From Kappaphycus alvarezii (taxonomy: Eukaryota > Rhodophyta > Florideophyceae > Gigartinales > Solieriaceae): a stretch of DNA of 64,000 nucleotides. Location: the NCBI GenBank assembly GCA_002205965.3, contig NADL03000451.1:2232001-2296000 (forward strand). Reading direction: 5' to 3'. A program made the position numbers and the translations under genes. How positions within the stretch are numbered: the stretch's first letter is position 1; each line of letters begins with the position of its first letter. Below are positions 57,901 through 64,000 of the stretch, in pieces. The notes beneath the pieces are model-generated. The model searched no databases. It was not told the DNA's origin and was given only the letters and a program-made list of their open reading frames with translations.

Positions 57901-59801
57901 CCACGTCGAAGCCCCCCATATCTTACTCATTCATAATTTTCCAATCATTCCACCAAAAAGATACTGAATTTTATGCTAATGGAATTAATTGCGGTCAAAT
58001 ATTACAAGTTTACCTTCTTCTTACTTATATAAAACGACTTAATGGAACAATTCCATTTTTATCACTGCTACTTGATCACATAAATTGGTAAAAAAGCAAA
58101 AAAGAGTAATTTCCTTGCATACCTCTAAGTTTAATATGAAGTTATTTTAATCCTCAAAATATTCATCAAAGATGCGGATTTGAATGATTCTCGTCAAAAG
58201 TCCGAAAGTTTTTTCACTAGAGAGACTACCTCACGTCGTTCTTTTTAGCTTTCTAGTTCAATGAAAAGCAAATGCCTCAACTTTTTTTGAATTATGCGTT
58301 CAAGTAATTGAGTAAACGTGAATAAAATGAAATTTTAAGAGTACTGCTCACTCATAGTTATTGCGATAATTGGAACATGGCTCAAAATTGAGGATCCTAG
58401 ATGGTTGAAGAACAAAGAGCACATCATCAAAACCCGATGCACTTAGTTTTTATCTTCATGCTATACCTTTTGAATATGGAATATAATATAGCCACAAAGA
58501 GCTGTTCAGAACTCTTGAATAACATTTTAATTATCTCACTGAAATCTTTGACCTATTTTGATATGTATACCTTTAGATGGAGAGGTCAATGACATACAAT
58601 AAACTGGAAAAAGAATCGCCCCTTATACGTAGTGCGAAGTAAGTAATACGAAATTTCAACTGTTCGGATTAATTTAATTTTGCATGAAGAGATTAAATAA
58701 TATAAAATATTTATCTTGTTTAAGGCCTTCCCCAGTTCAAAAATAATTTTTTAATTCCCATGGCCTACAAATGACTTCGGGGATATAAGTAATTTACATT
58801 GATCTTTTGAAACTATAAAAACTCTATTTCATGCTCAATTTATGCCGTAATGGTTCACAATTCGAATAAAACTGTTCGCCGAAGATACGAAGTACTGATA
58901 TTCAAACAGCATATAAATGGATGAACCATCTAGCCTTCGCAGGTACTTAAAGTACCGCATATTTTCGGGATTAGACTATTGCCTAGTCTTTATCGATAAA
59001 CCTAAGTCAAATATTGTAAAGTCTGGAATTAGATATTCCCTACCTCGAGATTAGGGACACGTGGGTAAATGTTTATTCTTCCTTTGTTGTATCTTTTCAG
59101 GTAAGATTTCAATAAGATGAAGTCGATATCAAAGACTGAGATGATCTATAATACTGTAGGGCAGATTTGAAATGTATATATATACAAGTCAAGAGGCAAG
59201 TCAAAAATAGTACTCTGAATTGCACCGATTCACAGATGTGCAATTACATCTTCCATTTTCAGGATATATATTATTTATCTAATTAGTAATGAGGAATGTA
59301 TAAAACTGTCTTAAATCTTGTTAAAAAATGGAGCTAGATCAAATAAAGAGAATTTATTACCTGTAAAAGTATTTTTAGCAAACATATTGGTCAAAACAAA
59401 AGGTGTTGAGTTATCATTTACAGATAACTTCCATTTTGGCCCTTTCTCTATTATTATTCTACAATTTAATAAAACTTTGTGTATATAGTGTGAAAACTTC
59501 GTTTCTATAAATTATTTTGACGAGGTCTAGTTCATTCATTGAACGTTTCGAGACTTCTTTTGAGATTTTATAAGCCTTTTGACTCAAATGTAATCTTTTA
59601 AGGCAAAAATATGATATAATATTGTCAGCTGCTTTACATATATATGAGTAATATATTTCAGAGAAAGGAATTAGAGTTTGATTCACATCCAAATATACAT
59701 TTTCTATTCCTCGGGCTTTTATATTAGAATGTGTTGTATGAGAATACTGCTGGTTAAAATAGTTTATCTCATTCTTGCTTCTTCGTCCCTACATAACCCT
59801 T
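54901..59801. other. 4.9-kb AT-rich stretch, no recognised gene
   Basis: Only short frames without motifs. A GC-richer island at 57000-57920 has minus-strand frames at 57845-57579 and 57416-57210 with proline-rich composition, but no family is recognised. Confidence 0.45.
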
Positions 59802-59805
59802 TTAA

Positions 59806-59839
59806 CACCCGGTTTTCCAGTCAAAATGCATTTTTTGGG
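59806..59839. repeat. Left terminal inverted repeat
   Basis: Starts CACCCGGTTTTCCAGT and pairs with 63753-63786. Confidence 0.8.
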
Positions 59840-60290
59840 TCTTATTTGAGGAACTTACCCCCGTGTAAGTATGTTATTTTTCCAAAAGTCTTATGAAACA
59901 AACTCTTTCCAATGAAAAAGAGCTCTCTGATCCCAAATCAGGCGTCAGATTCTGGATTTAAGCAACGGTTTAGCAGCAATTCAGCCGTGAATATATGCTT
60001 TTTGGCGGGAACTGCATCGATAGATAATATCAAAAAATGAATTTCCGCAGGAGTACGAGGGTCTGCATAAAAAAAACACAATCCGTTTATGCAGTTATAG
60101 AAAGTGTTACAATGCAAAAAAGCAAAGATATGGATACAGAAGCATGAAACAAAAGAAAGAACTAACAAATGGGAGCTCTCAAGCCCAGGTTTTGCTCTTC
60201 ATCACAGAGTACAGTCTCTTTTTGATGAGCAGCTTTCAAGGAGGAGACGTGATTCCGGATCTCATAATCCTTTGGAAAATACTCCGACGA

Positions 60291-63163
60291 TTACCCCTCC
60301 TGGGTCAGACGTTCTCTAACCAACTGTACGGCGTTCTTAGGCTTTATAGCGTAGCTGGAACTTATGACCACCCTGTCCATGCAGTTCCTAAATCGCAAAC
60401 TCATTCCAACGCGACCCCCGGAAGATCCGATTCTTCTTTTTTGTCGGGAAAACATAAATTTAATGTACTTTTGAATTTCTGATTCCGACAGAATGTCGAA
60501 ACGATCACCATTTTCTTGAAGCAAATGTTCTCTCATTGCAGAGGGTCCCATTTTGAATGCCTTATCCGCTGCTCCTCTGTCAAATAAAAACTGAAGCTTC
60601 TCTTTGTGCTTCTCCATGAGGTTAGGTATTTCTACTTTGAAGGCGTCCCTGCGAGCCCATCCACACTCCAAGGACAACGAAGTGCCAGAAAATTGTATGC
60701 CTTCGACGATTTTCTCATCTGACATGGAGAGAACTTGAATGTCCTTACTTTGGAGCAGGCTGTCTGTTAAGAATACTGAACGCTCTAAAATGGACTTTGG
60801 AATGGATCCAAGCCCTGTAGATTTGCATGTAAGTTTGTGTTGAGCGAGCCTTTTTTCCGAAGTAAATCTAAGTGCACACATGTTGCATCGAATCCCAGTT
60901 TCCGAATCTGAATCAGTGCTAATTCCTTGTTGCCCCCACTGTCTGAATCGGCAACATGCAGTGCTGATGTAAAGAATCGTGATCTACTGCACCCTTCTCT
61001 GACAGTTCGCCTAGACAGAATAAGGTTGATTGCTGACTGAGAAAGCACCTTGACACCCGTTTTAATCCAAACCTTTTCATAATTTGCCCTTTGCGAGGCC
61101 GTAGATAAGCAGAATCCTGATTCGCAATGAATAGCTGTATTAATTCTTTCCAAGAGATCTGTCTCTATTTGGGAAGTGGCTTGCAAGCCCCCGATCTGCT
61201 AAATTGACAGCATCGCCCTTTGCCATGTTCTGAGTATCTCCAACATTCTACACTAACTTTCCGATTTTCAGGGACCATCCTTCGTAGCGATATTCATTTT
61301 TCCTCCCAATCCAAGCCATTCCACAATTTGATTTCCTCCTTAAAGATTCCCAGCTTTTAAGGTTTTCGTTTTCCTGTTTATCCTCACAAGTTCGGCTGAG
61401 GAGTGTGGCAACCCCTCTCATGCTCGTAGAGCAGTGAAAAGCGATGAAGCAGTGGTAACGTCCATTCCCTCGGCAACAATTTTGTTAACATGACGGATGG
61501 CTATAGCGAAATGGGCGTCGACGAGGGACTTCCCATCTTGCGTCTTTGTGTGCAGAAACTTCCATAATTTGAGCTGCTGTGCCCGAGCAATAAAAGGAAT
61601 TATCATCTGGAGCGAAGCATTTTGGTAGCACCCAGCATTATCAGATAGCAAAACAATTTCAGTAACGTGGGGAATATCAACCCTTAATCGCAACAACTTT
61701 GCTTCTATTAGAGAGACGACACCGGTTACGTCTTGTTGCGAGTCTCTTTGGACGACGTGATCGTAAAATAGCATGGAGACGTGATCTGGTCCCTCATAGA
61801 CATGCTCTGCATTGTAAACTGGTGGTAGGTAAAACACAACCATTCCGTGCCAGCTTATTCCCTTCTTGCCGAAGAAGTCAATGGTCTTCTAACGATATCG
61901 TATTGGCTCATATTTCATTTTGTAATCAACCAGTAACACGGCTCTATAGTGTAGCCTCTTTGCAATGATGGATTCAAACTCAGCTTCAAGATAAGTTTGC
62001 TGGGTACCAACCCTGTATAGATGAGCAAAATAAAGAACAAACTTTTCCCTTACATCACGTAGTAACTGAACGGCATCACCACGATGCTCTGGGATGAAGC
62101 ATTTTAGATTATCTAAAACGGTAAAAGGCGCAAGGCATCGGCAACAGTACACATGACGTACCTGCGTGGCCTGCCCAGAACTCTCGGACAGGGCGAAGCT
62201 TGTATTATGCAACCCATGTAAATCCTTATTGATTTGCTTCTCTAAAAACACAGCCTTCAAGATGTACGAAGTACACTCAATATTGTCCTATGTTTAGTTT
62301 GCAGTTCCACAGGAACGAACTGCTTCACAAATCTGTTGAGCTCTATGACACAATCATTGACCAAGCTTCCAACCACGTAGTCAACCGCAGCTTTCCGTTT
62401 CGAGTCTCGCGCAGTCAATGCACTGCACGTAGTCATAAATGTTGATCTCCCCAATGCCAAAGCATTCCCTTCAGTACATGCCTTCTTGTAGCGTCATACA
62501 ATACCGTCCTTCGCTTCTTTCGCGTAACTGCCGGTAAAATGTACTCCCTTCCATTTAGTTTGATTCGCTTTGTCCCCCACGAAAGGAGCTGTATGTTTGC
62601 CCTTGAAAATATGAAGCGTACTAAGAACTCAACTTTCTAGGATATTTGTCTAGTTTTCCTGGGTGCAAAAGTCAATCCCAGTCAGTTCTAGCTTTGGCGT
62701 AAAGAATTCTCGATACGTGATCAAATGGAACGTTCCTTTCCTCCGTGACAGTTTCCAAGTCATCCTCCAGAGCAGTTCCGTCGTGGTCAAGAAAGAGATT
62801 TAGAGACTTACGCTTCATTGGAACGCGTAAGAATGCAAGTTAAGCCCTCCTCTCTGGAGAATTTTTTGGAGTGGATGACAGAACTGCGCTCAGGTCGCGG
62901 TTAATAATTTGTAGGTCTATGCACAACATGCTATGACTTCCCGACATCACGTAAGCTTCCGGGTCTGCAGGGCAAAGAAGAGAACATACCTGACACACCA
63001 TCTTCTTCAAAACGGCGTCACACCTTCCAAGGTCAGCACTGGAGGCGTCCGTTAGCTTTACCGACTTTCTTGAAGCTGTTAGATTATGCATCAGGTTCTC
63101 AATTCCTAACACCGTAAGTAAATCCCGTGAACTTTCAAAGCCTTTCTTTCCTTCTAATGTCAA
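60291..63163 (-). pseudogene. Transposase-like protein of unassigned superfamily
   Basis: About 950 codons read leftward in a few frames. The N-terminal frame (63163-62840) has CQVCSLLCP. A middle part follows with KGKHTAPFVGDKANQTKWKG (about 62600-62545) and LGRSTFMTTCSAL (about 62455). Next come RHVYCCRCLAPF (about 62155), LLVDYKMKYEPIRYR (about 61935-61890), LLSDNAGCYQN (about 61650-61620) and TQDGKSLVDAHFA (about 61545-61510). The C-terminus has a C2HC finger (CNMC, F, H-x3-C, about 60895-60835) and SEIQKYIKFMFSRQK. The acids in VDYK, SDNA and VDAHF are spaced like an RNase H-fold catalytic triad, which is inference. Frame changes near 62820-62460, 62260 and 60890, plus a few stops, break it. 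I recall similar uncharacterised zinc-finger proteins in aquatic invertebrates. Confidence 0.6.
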
Positions 63164-63752
63164 AGTATCGCCACCCTGAGATTCCTCTCTTGAAATCCAT
63201 AGTCAAAAGTTGCTATCTTTCGATTTTAGTTACACCGGTTATCCATCTGATTGATGCGTTATAGTATGGAAGGGTTCGTAAGTTGGTGTCGTCTCGAGCA
63301 AAAAAGGCCAGGATGTGTAGATGAGGAGCCGAGCTCGAACCCGATTTTTGTTGATGAAGGAGAGAGTAGGAGCTCAGGTGATGAGGCGGGGTCAAAGTTG
63401 GTGCTTCCAGTCGCAGGGTATCCGAGGAGCAGAGAGATGAGGAGGCGAGGTTAAACTTCGAGATGAACAACTTGTGCATCCCCAGGGCACTTTTGATCCG
63501 TTATGTTGCATACTGACGGATATTTTGACTAAAGATGTTGTATTTCTTACAAGATATTCTTTTTCCGATGTTTTCATCGATGTACAACTTTCTCCATCCT
63601 GCAAAGTTTCATTGGCTGTTTATCAACTTACGCGTCAATTCCTTGTGATTATATTTGCTTGACTATTGGCGCCTGCTGCATCTCCTCTTTCCAATGATAT
63701 AAGATTGGCTCTTGAGACAAAAATACACTCCATTTTGGGTTTTTTCGTTCCT
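63164..63752. other. Upstream region of the transposase gene
   Basis: An 88-codon minus-strand frame (63479-63213) may be chance or an extension of the protein. The promoter of the transposase gene should lie here, but no clear TATA box was seen. Confidence 0.35.
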
Positions 63753-63786
63753 CACAAAAAATGCATGTTAACTGGCAAACCGGGTC
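63753..63786. repeat. Right terminal inverted repeat
   Basis: Reverse strand starts GACCCGGTTTGCCAGTTAAC and pairs with 59806-59839. Confidence 0.8.
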
Positions 63787-64000
63787 TTGACTAGTGATGA
63801 ACCATCGTCGCCATTACAGACGGTACTCTCAGAAAATTTTCTGCCAAAAACGTTTATAGTATACAGATTATCATTTCAATATAAAAATTAGCTTTTCGTT
63901 GCAAATGTAAACTTATTAGTTACTTTCCATTTACATGTTCCTTTCATGTTTACCTTATCTTTCTCAGTTATCTTTGACTTCAAAAACTGGAACTAGTATT

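Larger units (their letters stand above)
59802..63790 (-). mobile_element. Inverted-repeat DNA transposon with TTAA-like target site
   Basis: Terminal inverted repeats of 34 bp at 59806-59839 and 63753-63786 match at 29 of 34 positions (shared ACCCGGTTT, CCAGT, ATGCATTTTTTG). TTAA lies directly outside the left end (59802-59805) and TTGA outside the right (63787-63790), as expected for a TTAA target duplication with one later change. The element is 3,981 bp and encodes one long protein on the minus strand. TTAA duplications are known for piggyBac and Kolobok elements, but the protein does not show features I associate with either. Confidence 0.75.

Noticed and set aside
57000-57920. A host gene in the GC-richer island.
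   Set aside because: The frames on both strands are short, broken and without motifs.
60144-60482. A 112-codon plus-strand frame near the left end of the last transposon.
   Set aside because: It is the shadow of the C-terminal part of the transposase-like protein.

Overview
This window is repeat-rich eukaryotic nuclear DNA, mostly a graveyard of mobile elements. I see one gene that looks intact: a single-exon F-box/leucine-rich-repeat-type protein of 554 residues at 47004-48668 (+). The element mix is R2-type LINEs with a restriction-like endonuclease, Ty1/copia-like LTR fossils, and several kinds of cut-and-paste DNA transposon including two-gene PIF/Harbinger elements. Together with an intronless host gene this suggests a compact-gene, repeat-laden alga, and a florideophyte red alga is my best guess. 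That is inference and cannot be proved from the window. Nothing looks bacterial, and I found no rRNA, CRISPR array or convincing tRNA gene.

Layout: 0-1.3 kb holds an LTR-element gag fossil (-) and a TATA-containing block of 30-bp repeats. 2.7-5.2 kb holds a double C2H2 zinc-finger reading frame, a GGAAAAA array and LINE scraps. 9.0-11.8 kb is Harbinger copy A. 12.2-13.2 kb is a 5'-truncated R2-type LINE, followed by a terminal repeat shared with Harbinger copy C. 17-18.3 kb holds a MITE-like hairpin element and a tRNA-like sequence. 18.6-20 kb is a copia fossil (-). 20-25 kb is AT-rich and empty. 25.3-31.3 kb is an old LTR element with two diverged LTRs, Pol order integrase before reverse transcriptase. 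32.1-34.6 kb is Harbinger copy D of a different, plant-like lineage. 34.8-35.8 kb is an R2-type LINE end (-). 36.0-38.5 kb is Harbinger copy B. 38.6-39.5 kb holds two LINE tails. 39480-42583 is a short copia element with matching LTRs and target duplication. 42.6-46.9 kb holds degenerate repeats and TACTGTA palindromes leading to the F-box gene. 49.0-51.3 kb is Harbinger copy C. 52.7-53.5 kb is a TNP2-like (CACTA/KDZ-type) transposase fragment. 54.9-59.8 kb is AT-rich and empty. 59806-63786 is an inverted-repeat DNA transposon.

The most interesting item is that last element. It has 34-bp terminal inverted repeats (29/34 matches), TTAA/TTGA at its edges, and one long decayed reading frame with a C2HC finger and acidic motifs reminiscent of an RNase H-fold transposase that I cannot place in a named superfamily. 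Second is the repeated architecture of the Harbinger copies: in all four the transposase gene and the Myb/SANT-like or coiled-coil accessory gene are convergent, and three accessory genes carry a pyrimidine-rich leader. All of these were read by eye, so boundaries of decayed elements are approximate.
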